From: Corylus avellana
Taxonomy: Eukaryota; Streptophyta; Magnoliopsida; Fagales; Betulaceae
Direction: 5' to 3'
Assembly (NCBI RefSeq): GCF_901000735.1
Contig: NC_081542.1
Location: 22,087,093-22,151,092 of the forward strand
Length of the DNA stretch: 64,000 nucleotides
Below are positions 23,222-33,411 of this stretch, in pieces. The position numbers were made by a program, and so were the translations under genes. Positions within the stretch are counted from its first letter, which is position 1. Each line of letters starts with the position of its first letter. The notes below the pieces were generated by a model that was given only the letters and a program-made list of their open reading frames with translations, searched no databases and was not told the origin of the DNA.

Positions 23222-24500
23222 TTTTTCTCTTACAAGTTACCACTTTAATGATAATTTTTTCTCAAATTATTAATTGAGACAACTTAATCCTTCAAATACT
23301 AAATAATAACAATGTAATCTAATATTAGTAAAATGACGAAATTATTTTTACTAAAATAAAAAATAAAATACTAAAACTTATAAAAAATAAAAAACAATAA
23401 AAAAATCTAAAAAATAAAACCAAACCAGAGGTGGTCCGGCACCCCTGGCCCTGGAAGGTTGCCTGACCATTTGCTGAGTGGGCCATGCAGAAGGGGACAA
23501 CCCAGAGGGCGACTGTTTCTGGCTCCGACGTACTCTCTGTTCCTCCCTCTGTTTTAGACCATTTCCTGGGTCGTCTGGCGCTGTTGGTATCGTCCAGTCC
23601 CCCTGTTGCCTCATCATCTGCTGCTGTCTTAGCTGCTGAAACTGCTAAAATAAAAACACAAAAAAGTCCAATAAATAATCAACAAAGATTAAAAAGCTTC
23701 GAGGGTCTGATTAAAGCACAGTGCACGAGAGGTTACTTGAGTGGCTTGCATTTGCAACTGCTGGTGAGAGAGTGACTGGTGTGAGACAAATCCAACATCA
23801 GAGTTGGGGTTGTTTTTCACAGGAAGAGCGACTGGAGAGGGCTTTCTCAGAGGACCCAAGAGACCTCTGCCATGGTTGAGCCCGTACACATCTTCGTTCA
23901 TCCTCATTCGAGCTACTTCCCCCGCAGCAGCGTAAAGCAGATCCCAGGTCGCCGGTGGGGAAGAGGCTTGGGAAGGCCCTGTTTGGGCTTCCATGGCTCG
24001 AGCCCTGTCTGCATCCGCATCCGTTCCCCAACGCGCACAGAGTCGACTGCAGCGAACCATACACAACCCAAGCCTGCAAAACCAGCAACAAAAAAACCCA
24101 AATCAGAAATCACCACAATAGGAGCCGATTAGCGTAAGAAGTAGGGAAAAACTCTTATTATCTCGTGCCTTGGCTTTCTCAGAGGCAAAAACATGGTCGA
24201 TGTTCCTGGAATCGTCAACGAGAGTTGAGCGAGCTATTTGGCCGAGCCACCCCCAAACATTTTTAATATTTTATTTTTTAAAAATTTTAAATATATTTAT
24301 TTTTAATTTTTAATTTTTAATTTTTAATTTTAAAGGATATGTTTGTCTTATCCAAAATGTTATAGGATAATTGTAACATTTTACTAATATTAGGAAGTAC
24401 ATTGTCATTATTTTGGTATTTTTTAAAATAATTGTCACAATTAATAATTTGAAAAAAATTGATGGTGGTAGTTTTGAAGGATTAAGAAGAATTTATCCTA
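23222..24500. mobile_element. Long-TIR DNA transposon carrying a host gene fragment
   Basis: The left arm (about 23222-23445) and the reverse complement of the right arm (about 24250-24500) align over more than 200 bp. Shared segments include TCAAATTATTAATTG(A/T)GACAA, CTAATATTAGTAAAATG and an inner GGTGG(T/C)(C/T)CGGC boundary. Between the arms lies GC-richer DNA with exons of a host gene on the minus strand. This is the layout of a Pack-type (gene-capturing) TIR element. Related single arms are at 27410-27610 and 61675-61990. The outer ends and target duplication could not be fixed. Confidence 0.65.
23390..24095 (-). pseudogene. Captured Gln-rich plant gene fragment (two exons with intron)
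   Basis: Reading minus, exon 1 follows a TTTTGCAG acceptor near 24079 and encodes ATWDLLYAAAGEVARMRMNE, then GRGLLGPLRKPSPVALPVK and SHQQLQMQATQ before a GTAACC donor near 23737. Exon 2 starts after TTTTAG near 23650 and encodes FQQLRQQQMMRQQ, then GLSPSAWPTQQ. It resembles a plant-specific Gln-rich protein family of unknown function with a C-terminal SAWPPLQ-like motif. That resemblance is from memory and I give no symbol. The intron is retained, so genomic DNA rather than mRNA was captured. There is no start or complete 3' end, so it is a fragment. Confidence 0.55.
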
Positions 24501-24764
24501 ATATTTAATAATGAAATTAAACTGCTTTTTTTTTTCGTGCATTTAAATAAAGAAAAAAAAATATTTTTTTTTAATCGAATAGATCTTCCCCTGTCTCTCT
24601 CAACGAGTCAAGCAGTTTCTCAGATTTTTCTTTTTTCTATCAACCCAAAACTTCTTCATGAAGATTCCATCTTCCTCATCTTCACCTACGTCCTCCAACC
24701 TCAAGTGCCTCACCTATTTAAATGATTTAGCATTTTTAATTCCTTCGATTTTGTTTTATATCAC

Positions 24765-25445
24765 AAATGATACCTCAATAATAGTTAAAAATGAAAATGT
24801 TATTTTTGTCTAAATTTCATTCTATAATTGACAATAATTTACGTCAACACTCCTACAAAATTGACTTGTGTCCATATATATAATTAGAAATAAAAAAAAA
24901 TATATATTTTTTAAAATAAAAAAAAAAAAATGGAAAACGGGTGGCCTCATTTGGGGGTGGTTCGGCCCACCCCCAACTTGCAAAATGGAGGTGGTTTCGC
25001 CAAGGCTGTTGGGGGTGGCTCGAGTGGCCGACCTAGCACCGTTTCGCTTGAGATGGTTTTGGCTATCCTAGACCGGTCAATTTTGCGATGGTTGAACTAT
25101 CCCCAAGTGCCAACTTTAATTTTTTTTTTTTTTTAATTGACCTTTTGATGTGAGTGGTTCAGCCACCTCAGATCGGCCCGTTTGGGATGGTCGAAACCAC
25201 CCCACGCCAAACCGGGTGGCCGAACCACCCCCAAGAAATGCATTTTGCCTTTCCAATTTTTCTTTTTCTGTTTAAATTTAATTTTTTAATATTTTTAATC
25301 ATTTTAATATTTTTTTTAATTTCTAATTAGTTATATGGACACGTGTTGATTTTTTAGGAGTGTTGACATTGATTTTCATTAATTTTTGGATGAAATTTAG
25401 ACGAATGTATTATTTTTATTTTTAACTATTATTGAGGTACCATCT
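24765..25445. mobile_element. Foldback-like MITE with about 130-bp inverted arms
   Basis: The left arm starts TACCTCAATAATAGTTAAAA at 24771. The right arm, reverse-complemented from 25440, starts with the same bases. The arms match over about 130 bp through ACACTCCTA(C/A)AAAAT and TGTCCATATA. The core is GC-rich and contains repeated GGGGGTGG(C/T)-type words (24945-25235), the same kind of sequence found at the inner arm boundary of the gene-carrying element at 23222-24500. The exact ends and target duplication are uncertain. Confidence 0.7.
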
Positions 25446-25934
25446 GTGTATTATTTTTTTAAGGATTAAATGCAATTTTAATCCTTGTTGTTAAGGACCT
25501 AAGGATTAAATTGCATTTAAATGCAATTTTAATTCTTTTTGCAATTTTTGAAGTGTTGCATGTTTGTAAAATTTGAGTGTTTGTTCAGCATGAATATCGA
25601 GGTAGAGGACCGAAAATGAGAAATTGTTACAGTTTGTAGAGTTGGTGGAAACATTAATTACATGGTGAGGTGTTAGATCGATAAGATAGGGGGCGCTAGG
25701 AGAGGCTTCATTTGGAAAAAGGAAAAGAAAAGAAGAAATTCATGATCACTTTATATGTAATCGTCAGCTCCTACCAAAGCATTGCTTGAATAATATCGGA
25801 AGAAAAAATTTCTTCTATATTTATTAAATTATTATTATAAACAAGTTTGTTACGAGAAGAAAACGACTTTAAAAAAGTAGTATGTACACTGCTAGCAATA
25901 ATAGTGAATACTGTTTTGTTTTTATCTCTATATG
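25446..25934. other. AT-rich intergenic sequence
   Basis: Contains two copies of TTAAATGCAATTTTAAT-like words near 25466 and 25518. No gene is supported. Confidence 0.4.
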
Positions 25935-26150
25935 TAGGGGTGAGCAAAATCCCGTCCGACCCACAAAATCGCTCCGCTCCGCCCCGCCCCGATCCGTTCT
26001 ACAAAAACCGGATTTTAAGTTATTTTTCGTGGGTACAGGTGGTTTTTTTCTCAAACTCGGGCGGGCGGGGTGGGTTATGGGTTATAACAATTTTTCTCCG
26101 AATATCCGACCCGACCCGAACCGAACCGACCCGCATTAATCAAATAAAAT
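25935..26150. mobile_element. One end of a hAT-like element with CCGACCC subterminal repeats
   Basis: A hAT-type terminus TAGGGGTGAGCAAAAT starts at 25935 and is followed by GC-rich subterminal words (CCGTCCGACCC, GCCCCGCCCCGATCC, CCGACCCGACCCGAACC). The other end is not visible and may be in the following gap, so no target duplication can be given. Confidence 0.5.
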
Positions 26151-26190
26151 GAAAAACCCTACTTTTCCCCAGCTGCCTCCCCCTCACTTC

Positions 26191-26291
26191 NNNNNNNNNN
26201 NNNNNNNNNNNNNNNNNNNNNNNNNNNNNNNNNNNNNNNNNNNNNNNNNNNNNNNNNNNNNNNNNNNNNNNNNNNNNNNNNNNNNNNNNNN
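26191..26291. other. Assembly gap (101 N)
   Basis: Run of N. The sequence after it (CTCTCGTTCGACGCTTCTCT and a CT-rich stretch) looks like a gene 5' UTR, but no coding frame can be supported. Confidence 0.98.
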
Positions 26292-26479
26292 CTCTCGTTC
26301 GACGCTTCTCTCATCTGCGCCGCCGCTCAACCTCCGCCTATCCAGGTTTTTTTCTCTCTCTAGACCTCTTTCATGAATGGGGATCCAAGAGATCTCTTCT
26401 TTCATTATCTTAATCTGAAGATGTTGGGTTAATCTCGGGGTTTAGCAACTTCTAATTGTTGGGTTATTTGTTTAGAAGG

Positions 26480-26660
26480 AAAATAGATATAAATCTGCAG
26501 GAAAATAGATTTTTTTAACACTAACCAAGCATATATCATACCTTTTCCTTTTCTTTTCCAATCCATAAATCATAATCTTGTACTTTTCTCATGGTGGTTC
26601 TTCTTTACTATTTTACAAATTTTGTAGAAGGAAAGTTTATGAAAAACTAGAAAAAAGAAC
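26480..26660 (+). repeat. Repeat with an inverted copy at 63665-63850
   Basis: Segments such as TTTTTTTAACACTAACCAAGC, limited here to TTTTTTAACACTAACCAAGC, TCTTTACTATTTTACAAATT and AGTTTATGAAAAAC occur here and in reverse complement near the right edge. The identity of the parent repeat is unknown. Confidence 0.65.
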
Positions 26661-26842
26661 AATAAATTTTGTGCAATGTGATTGCCCTGCTAAAATTGGC
26701 TCGCAAATCATGATAAAAATAATTGTTTAGTCTACAACACTCGGTGTCTCTATCAAATGCTAGACCTATAATCCATTTAGAATTATTTTACAACTTGTGG
26801 GAAATTGTAAAATTTTTTTAAAGGGAAAAGGTCTGAATGAGA

Positions 26843-26846
<4 letters not shown>

Positions 26847-26878
<32 letters not shown>
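26847..26878. repeat. (TA)n microsatellite
   Basis: About 16 TA units. Confidence 0.95.
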
Positions 26879-26879
<1 letters not shown>

Positions 26880-27069
26880 CGTTATAATTATTTTTTTAGA
26901 TGAATTAAATAATTTTGAGAAAAGTCAGCATAAGCTTCACATGCAGAGCAATTATTGATGTCACGGCTATGAAAAAATTGTCGATGTTCCTCAGTAATGA
27001 ACTAAATTATACCAGTATATAAAGCTAAAACTTCTAGAAAAATCCTAAAACAACAAACAAAAAAAAAAG

Positions 27070-27610
27070 AATCAAACGATGGCCAATTTTTTTTAAAATC
27101 AATTTATAAGAAAAAAATTTAAATTTTTTTTTTTTTTTTTTATGTAAAAATTGAAAATTTTCGTTTTTTTTTTTTAATTTTTAATTTTGTTTTATAATTT
27201 TATTTAAATAAAAATTTATGTTTTAAAAAATAAAATTTTCGTTTAATAAAATGAATTTTTTTGTTTTTTAAAACTAAATAAAAAAAATAGTTTTTTTTTA
27301 AATAAAAATTTCCGTTTAAAAAAAAATTAAAAATTTTTGTTTAAAAAAATTTGTTTTTTTTTTATAAATATTATCTTTAAATTAAAATTTTCATTTTTTA
27401 AAAATATCAATTTTTTTTTTTTAATTTTTAGGGGTATTTTTGTCTTATTGAGAAATTTATAGGAGCATTTTTGTCTTATTGCTAGTCTTGGGAGGGGGGC
27501 ATTGACAATGTTTTGGTAGTTTGGAGAGGACATTGTCACAATTGAAAGTTTGAGGGGGACATTGTCAATTGGGTGGTAGTTTGAGGGGGGATATGTGGAC
27601 TTTTCCCAAT
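27070..27610. mobile_element. Isolated arm of the long-TIR family and AT-rich inner part
   Basis: Bases 27470-27610, reverse-complemented, read GGGAAAAGTCCACATATCCC, then TCAAACTACCACCCAATTG and a second ACATTGTC-containing block. This pattern recurs at 61675-61800 and, more diverged, in the arms at 23222 and 24500. Bases 27070-27420 are extreme A/T runs like the inner arm of those elements. No matching second arm was found nearby. Confidence 0.5.
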
Positions 27611-28039
27611 AATTTTCTATAATTCCATTTGATTTTATATCTTACGAAACCAAAAAAAAAAAAAAAATGGAAGGACCTGATGTCAACATGACTCGTAAAA
27701 GAAGACGACAGGCAAAGACGACAATTGCAAGGATGAAGACATTTCCACGAACGAGTTACCCTCAAAGGACTTCTTCTGGACAAGCTATCGATGAACAAAG
27801 ATTCTCTTCTGTTCCATCAATTCCAACAGCAAGCTACCAAACAACAAAAGGAGACTCGGTGATGATAGATATAGAGGAGGATCCAGAGCCAAGCCCAAGT
27901 GAGCATCGTGCAAATGAAACTCAAACAGATGAGAGTAAAGTTCTCTCTCTTTTCTTCTTCTCATGCAGTCACATCACAAATAGGTTTTATAATATCTTAG
28001 GGAAAAGTGTTCTGAATTATGTTTTCTGCTAAGCATCTA

Positions 28040-28295
28040 TGTGTTTCTGTGGCTGTTTGTTGTTTGTGTTGCTCTATATGGGGGTAGCCTCTGGTCTTGG
28101 GGGGTTGATTATTGGTTTCGTTTTTTGTTGGATCCCTTTTTTACAGTTTTGTTCTGCAGTTTTATGTTTGCAGTTTTGTGTTGTGGTTTAGTCTGGTTGG
28201 TTAGGCCTTTGTGAGGCTGCTTTAGCCTGTTGACCGGGCTTGCATTTGGTGCTACTTTGGTGTTTTTATTTTGAGCTTTTAAGAAGCTGCTTATT

Positions 28296-28333
<38 letters not shown>

Positions 28334-28335
28334 AA
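28040..28335 (+). mobile_element. LINE-like 3' tail in intron 1 of copy C2
   Basis: Same sequence as at 21960-22215, here ending in an A run of about 30 bases (28300-28332). It also has a short internal duplication of the TTTGCAGTTTT/GTTTTGT kind near 28145-28180 that copy C1 lacks. Confidence 0.5.
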
Positions 28336-28694
28336 AAAGAAAAATTCAGTTATTGTAGATATGTACGAATAGAAGATTCCTCATAAAATATATTTAATTC
28401 TTCTAGCTTATTAACGTACATTTAAATGCCATGATTTATGACCAAAAAATTTCAGGTGAGCAAACATCTCAAGTCTTTGCTAGTTCCAATAGTATAAAAG
28501 AAATAAAAGATTCCTTCTATCGAGCTGCAATAAGAGGTGATTAGCAAGCTACAAACGAAATACATGAGAAATATCAAGATAAGTATGTTATATGAGAACT
28601 TCCCATAACAGAGCAGAAAATGAATAAAACAATCAACTTTTGTAAAAGAAGTGTTGGACTAAATGACTGAGAAGAGACAGTTAGAATTTCAAAC

Positions 28695-28823
28695 TAACAA
28701 TGGAGATACATCCCTTATTATTAATGTTCTGTCAGGAAATGTGAAAATCTAAAATTATTCTTTTTAGCAATTTTCACATTTCCTGACGGAGCATTAATGA
28801 TAAAGGTTGTATCTCCATTGTTA
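28695..28823. repeat. Local inverted duplication (hairpin) beside the CACTA end
   Basis: The left arm (28695-28748) starts TAACAATGGAGATACA and ends GTCAGGAAATGTGAAAAT. The right arm (28770-28823) is its near-perfect reverse complement, ending TGTATCTCCATTGTTA directly against CACTACAAAAAA. The arms are ankyrin-exon sequence of copy C2, separated by about 21 bases. Confidence 0.9.
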
Positions 28824-29319
28824 CACTACAAAAAAGGATTTTTATTGATATAAGTTTTTTGACGTGTCAGGTGGTCTGACACGTCAGCAAATCTTCCTGA
28901 CGAGGTAATTTTGACGTGTTTCAGGCATTAAGATTGTGGGTGTCAGAAATGAAAAATTTCTGATGTGTTAGATTTAACATGTCAGAATTTTCTGACGTGT
29001 TAGAGTTAACACGTCATAATTTTTTGACGTGTCAAAATTGGCACGTCAGAAAAATTTTCTGACGTATCACTTTTTGACATGTCAAAAATTAATTTGACAC
29101 GTCAGTAAATTTTTTTATTAAAAAAAATTCAGAAAAAAATATTTTTTTTAAAAGAAAAATTATTTTTTTTAATAATTTTAAATTATGGACGTGTTAATTT
29201 TGACACGTCAGTAATTTAAAAAATAATTTTCTTTTTTTTTAAAAAAAAAATTTTCCGATTTTTTTTTTCAATTAAAAAATTTATTAATTTAAATTATTTT
29301 TCAATTAATATATATATAT
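28824..29319. mobile_element. CACTA transposon end with GACGTGT subterminal repeats
   Basis: The terminus CACTACAAAAAAGG is followed by many TTGACGTGT/ACACGTCA words in both orientations (28860-29215), the subterminal pattern of a CACTA (En/Spm) element. The same terminus and repeat words occur at 41574. The other end is not seen because a 100-N gap begins at 29320. Confidence 0.8.
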
Positions 29320-29419
29320 NNNNNNNNNNNNNNNNNNNNNNNNNNNNNNNNNNNNNNNNNNNNNNNNNNNNNNNNNNNNNNNNNNNNNNNNNNNNNNNNN
29401 NNNNNNNNNNNNNNNNNNN
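29320..29419. other. Assembly gap (100 N)
   Basis: Run of 100 N that cuts the CACTA element end. Confidence 0.99.
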
Positions 29420-29950
29420 AGATATTCACATCGGATTCTTGGGTTAATCAACATGGGGAACCAGGAGTAGACACCCATACCCTAGGCCTCATGTGTTTGT
29501 CGATTTTCATAGATTTATGTTTTCTTAAAGAACAACTTAGTAGACACCCATGCTAAATCCTTTAAGAAAGAAAAGAATTGGAGTAGACACCCATGCCTAA
29601 TTCGTTGCTTAGGGAAATCAATAGCTTAAGGAGTAAACACCCATACCCTTATGTTGGCAAACATTAAGTATTCACAATATGATTAGATCATTAGCATATT
29701 ATTATATTATCTAAGCATGATTAGTGGTGGATATCAAAGTCCTACCTTCACCGTTTTATTTATCTTTATATCTTTTTATTTCTTTTTCACAATATTAATT
29801 TAGTGACAAATTAATATTTTTATTAATTCTAAATAAAATCAATAATCTTCGTGGGATCGATCTCGTACTTGCTGCACTATACTATCGTTTGATCTTGTGC
29901 ACTTGCGAGTAAAATGTACTAAATATTATCTATTAATTTAGGTAGTATTT
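29420..29950 (+). repeat. Gypsy-type LTR piece, plus orientation
   Basis: This stretch is an inverted relative of 30445-30970. It has repeated GGAGTAGACACCCAT(A/G)CC words and ends with CGTGGGATCGATCTCGTAC and CTTGTGCACTTGCGAGTAAA, which look like the U5 end of an Athila-like gypsy LTR. Its left part is cut by the gap. Confidence 0.55.
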
Positions 29951-30200
29951 GGCATAACAAGCATCAGTTTCAATGATTTTGAAAGCATTATCGGAGGGAA
30001 TACTTAAGTAGGGTAGGGTCTTAACATGAGTTTTAATCTCTCTGACAAGTGAAGTGTGAATACTAGTCCAAGGAGGAGGATGGTTTAGTAAACGGTCAAA
30101 CAAGGGCTTGCAATGTTTTCTCAAGTCTTTGTAGAAATCTGCAATGTAATTTAACGAACCTAAGAATCTCTAGAGCTGGGTTTTATCAATGATAACATCA
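29933..30200 (-). pseudogene. Endogenous pararetrovirus (Caulimoviridae-like) RT/RNase H relic
   Basis: The minus strand encodes a fragment with FLGSLNYIADFYKDL, then LRKHCKPLFDRL and a PPPWT segment, followed by FKIIETDA. This is the connection between reverse transcriptase and RNase H (with its first catalytic Asp) of plant pararetroviruses, and it differs from the gypsy and copia enzymes of this window. It has an in-frame stop near 30172 and ends soon after the ETDA motif where it meets LTR-like DNA. It is an old, incomplete, non-functional integration. No capsid or movement gene is seen. The assignment rests on the motif pattern, and the genus is not determined. Confidence 0.65.
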
Positions 30201-30439
30201 GGAATGACAGTTATCCATGAATACAATATAGATATAGTACATGTTATAATCATGAGAATCAGTGACAGTTCAACAGTATGGTCTTCCCGAGATATTACCT
30301 CTTCTCATCAAGGTTGGTGCTGTCCCGAAGGACCTGTAATACAATAACAGTGCCTCGAATATTGTACGCTACATCCATAACACTAGCAGCCCAATCGAGT
30401 CTGACCTCTGGTGGCCCACACTACTAATAATGTATGCCC

Positions 30440-31495
30440 TTGTTGTTACAAATATCTACCTAAATTAATAGGCAAATAATTGTATGTTTTACCCGCAAGT
30501 GCACGAGGTCAACATAGTAGTATAGGCTGCAAGTACAGGGTCATTCCCACGAGGATTGCTAAATTTTGTCTAAAATAAATTCCAAAAGTAAAACAAAACA
30601 AAGATTGGTTTTCGATTTAATAATAATAAAAAGGTAAGGCTTTGACATCCACCACTAATTATATTTAGATAATATATCAGTATGTCAATGTTTTGATCAT
30701 GCTATGTATATCTAATGTTTGTCAACTTAAGGGCATGGGTGTATACTCCTTAAGCTATAGATTTCCTTAAGAAACGAGTTAGGCATGTGTGTATACTCTA
30801 ACTTTTTTCTTTCTTAAAGGATTGAGCATGGGTGTATAGTAAGTTGTTCTTTAAGAAAGCATAATTATGTGGAAATTGACAAACACATGAGGCCTAGGGC
30901 ATGGGTGTATACTCCCGATTCCCTATGTTAATTAACCCAAGAACCCGGTGTGGATTTCTTTTGTTACTTTTATTAAACCCAGGACTCGGTCATCCAAATT
31001 GATTTAACTAACTATTACATACCACATGCATATGTTGATCAGGCACACACATATGAGGAATTCATGAAAACATGAATTAATCAAGTTAAATATCACAACA
31101 TGATCATCACAAAGGCATCAATATTGAATATTAAATAAACATAACTAGGGCTTCAATCTAGCCCTACTAAATAAATTAGTTACACATAAGTTTGATGTTA
31201 AACATCTTCATAAAATAAAAGAAAGGAAAAGAATAAACCCGAAACTTGAACTTGAAGAGCTCCAATTCTTCTCCTTGGAAATTGTTTGTATTATAGAGGT
31301 TTAGGGTTTATTTATAAGCCTTAAGAATACTCTAGAAACCCTAAAAATCGTAGGTTTTGAGCCCTAGTTCGCGCTAAGTTACAAAACCCTAGGAATTGCA
31401 CTTTCCATATCAAAGCTAGCGGCTGACTTGCCCACCACGCATGGGTGCGCTCGATCGCAGCCCGTGTGCGATCGATCCTCTTTGTGATGGGCACT
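30440..31495 (-). repeat. Gypsy-type LTR, minus orientation
   Basis: Reading minus, a leader with GGCTTATAAATAAACCCTAA (TATA-like) is followed by U5-like sequence with four GGGCATGGGTGTATACTCC-type words and the end CTCGTGCACTTGCGGGTAAA near 30490. It is related to 29420-29950 in opposite orientation. Its start (31428-31480) carries GCGCTCGATCGCAG and GTGCGATCGATCC, words of the same kind as in the leader of the neighbouring gypsy element (33175-33300). Its internal region is lost at both sides. Confidence 0.55.
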
Positions 31496-32997
31496 TGATA
31501 AGCGCCGAATGTTGCACATTCAAGCCCCTTAATTTGCATACGTTAATTCCTTAGTGTTGTTATTTGTTTGATTTTGTTTTGTTTTTGTGTTTTCAGGTTA
31601 TAAATAAAGATGCAATTAATTCCATTCATTTTGGGCTTAAAAGCACACTTTGAGAAGACCTAGAAGATATGATTAAGCTTAACCAATCATGGTTAAGTTT
31701 AATCAAATAAAGAAAATGATTAATTCGGAATTTCTCAAATTGGAGTCAAAATCGGATTGGATTCTGCATACATCTTGGTATTTTGGCCATAACTTTCAGC
31801 TCAAATATCCGATTGAGGTTATTCAAGCGGTACTGGAAAGCTAACTCAAATTTATACAAATCATTGTGAAATAGTATTTTCCTAATTCGGAGCGCCGCAT
31901 TGCTAAAATTGCCCCGCAAGATAGGAACGCAATTCTGGGCGAATCCTATTCCGATTTGGACTTAGGTTTTCTTTATCATAATTGGACTTGGACTTAAATC
32001 TCCGAAATTTATAGGATTCCTAGAGCTTTTAGGACTCTCCTAAGCCCTATAAATAGGCCTCTAAGCATTGAGAAAAAACACACCGCCTCTTAGAGCAAAA
32101 TTCAGTAAATTGTCTTTGGAGCTTAGGAGATCATGAGCGGCTAAACCCCTTCGTGGGGTATTGATGTAGCCCTTTCCAAACACAATGGTTTGATTGTATT
32201 TAATTTCTAGATTTTCAATTTATGCATGTTGATTGTATAATTATGAGGATTGCTACAATTGATTTATGTTCTTAATTATTAAATGCAATTGCTCTTAAAT
32301 TCCAAAATCAATATTTTTGAAATTCTTCTCTTGTCTTAGAAAGTATTTTACTTTTATTGATCTCAAATCATTCTTGTTTTCTGTGATTATGAGGATGATG
32401 GTTATACAATGGGTTTAATTGACATATGATCAATAGGATTTGATAGGCCATGCCTAGGGAAGACGGATTGTACTACACCCTAGTTTAGTGTAATTTAGGT
32501 AGACAGTCCGTGCCAACCGAAGATGGGTTACACTTATTCATTGATTGTATGTATCTTGTTATAGAATTTGATAATTTGTACCTAGGGAAGACGGGTCGTA
32601 CCGCATTTTAGTGGTTAGGTGGACGATCCGTGCCAACCGAAGATAGATTATGCTTATTCTTTAATAAGGTAGTTTCTTGTTTATTTATAACATGCATAGA
32701 ATGAATTTATGGGATTAATTATGATTAACCATTGTTGTGCGGATAGAGGTGAAGTCAATACCCTACTCTCTCTCTCTTATTTTAAATCTCTTTTATTTTC
32801 ATGCACTTTAGTTTTTAAGCAAATCAAATCAAAACCCCTTTTAATTAAGTTAACTTTGATCTTTTAATTTTGATAATTAAACCCTTGCAGTCCTTGAGGT
32901 TCGACACCCTCTCTATAGCCGTATCCTACAAAGATTCGTCCTATTGCGAGTGGTTATTTTTATAATTGATATTTTTGGTCACAAAAATACCACATCA
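31496..32997 (+). repeat. 5' LTR of the gag-protease gypsy element
   Basis: The 1502-bp LTR starts TGATAAGCGCCGAATGTTGC and ends AAAATACCACATCA. Internally it has two related blocks around CCTAGGGAAGACGG and GTGCCAACCGAAGAT (32450-32530 and 32580-32650). It differs from the 3' LTR by scattered substitutions and small indels, so the insertion is not recent. Confidence 0.9.
32048..32055 (+). promoter_or_regulatory. TATA box in the 5' LTR
   Basis: TATAAATA in the context AGCCCTATAAATAGGC. The equivalent in the 3' LTR lies near 38188. It is the likely start region for the element's RNA. Confidence 0.6.
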
Positions 32998-33002
32998 ATT
33001 TT

Positions 33003-33020
33003 TGGCGCCGTTGCCGGGGA
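33003..33020 (+). promoter_or_regulatory. Primer-binding site, tRNA-Asp type
   Basis: TGGCGCCGTTGCCGGGGA lies five bases after the 5' LTR. It is the complement of the 3' end of plant tRNA-Asp with CCA, as is typical of Athila-like gypsy elements. Confidence 0.85.
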
Positions 33021-33174
33021 CTGCTTAACGGTTTTATTGTCAAATTTTAGAGATTAACTTTAGCTTAATAAATTATTTTCCTGTTTTAAGTTGCTAATTT
33101 GTAATTCTGTTTTGTGTTGGTTTTATTGTTTTTCAGAAACTGCAAACAGGTCCGTAAGCTGCCTTCTCTGTGAT

Positions 33175-33300
33175 TGCGATCGAGCGCACGGCCGCATTAC
33201 AGCAGGATTCCAGCCAGAAGCGCTCGAGCCCTCCACTCCTGCGCTCGCACCCCTCTGCGGCAGTACGCTCGAGTGCACCCTACAGTGCGATCGAGCGCAC
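33175..33300 (+). repeat. Cluster of GC-rich palindromic words in the gypsy leader
   Basis: Five related words occur within 126 bp: TGCGATCGAGCGCAC (33175 and 33286), GCGCTCGAGCC (33220), GCGCTCGCAC (33241) and ACGCTCGAGTGCAC (33265). They stand out by GC and CpG content from the AT-rich surroundings. Confidence 0.8.
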
Positions 33301-33411
33301 TTGCGGTATCCTGCATCCAGACCCTAAGTGCACACCAAGGCCGTTTGTGAGCTTGTTTATTGTCTGTTTTAGCTTAATTTTTCTGCTTTCTTCTAAATTT
33401 ATGTTTAGTTT

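Larger units (their letters stand above)
27667..28823 (+). pseudogene. ANK-PGG family exons 1 and 2, copy C2 (broken)
   Basis: Exon 1 (27667-27934) is open and encodes MEGPDVNMTRKRRRQAKTTI, then KTFPRTSYPQR and HRANETQTDE, parallel to exon 1 of the intact gene (MEGAAVNIPHKRRHKAKV...KTFPRTSYPQR). It ends at a GTAAAG donor. Exon 2 starts after TTTCAG at 28455 and has a TAG where the intact gene has Trp (GDWQS), then TGA codons, so the copy is dead. The intron holds a LINE-like tail. Exon 2 ends in a local inverted duplication and is cut at 28824 by a CACTA terminus. Confidence 0.82.

Noticed and set aside
23872..24137. Plus-strand frames across the captured gene fragment.
   Set aside because: They are antisense to the coherent Gln-rich exons with splice sites on the minus strand.
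26292..26400. A new gene 5' UTR after the gap.
   Set aside because: The CT-rich sequence looks like a UTR, but no coding exon follows, so it is left as unassigned.
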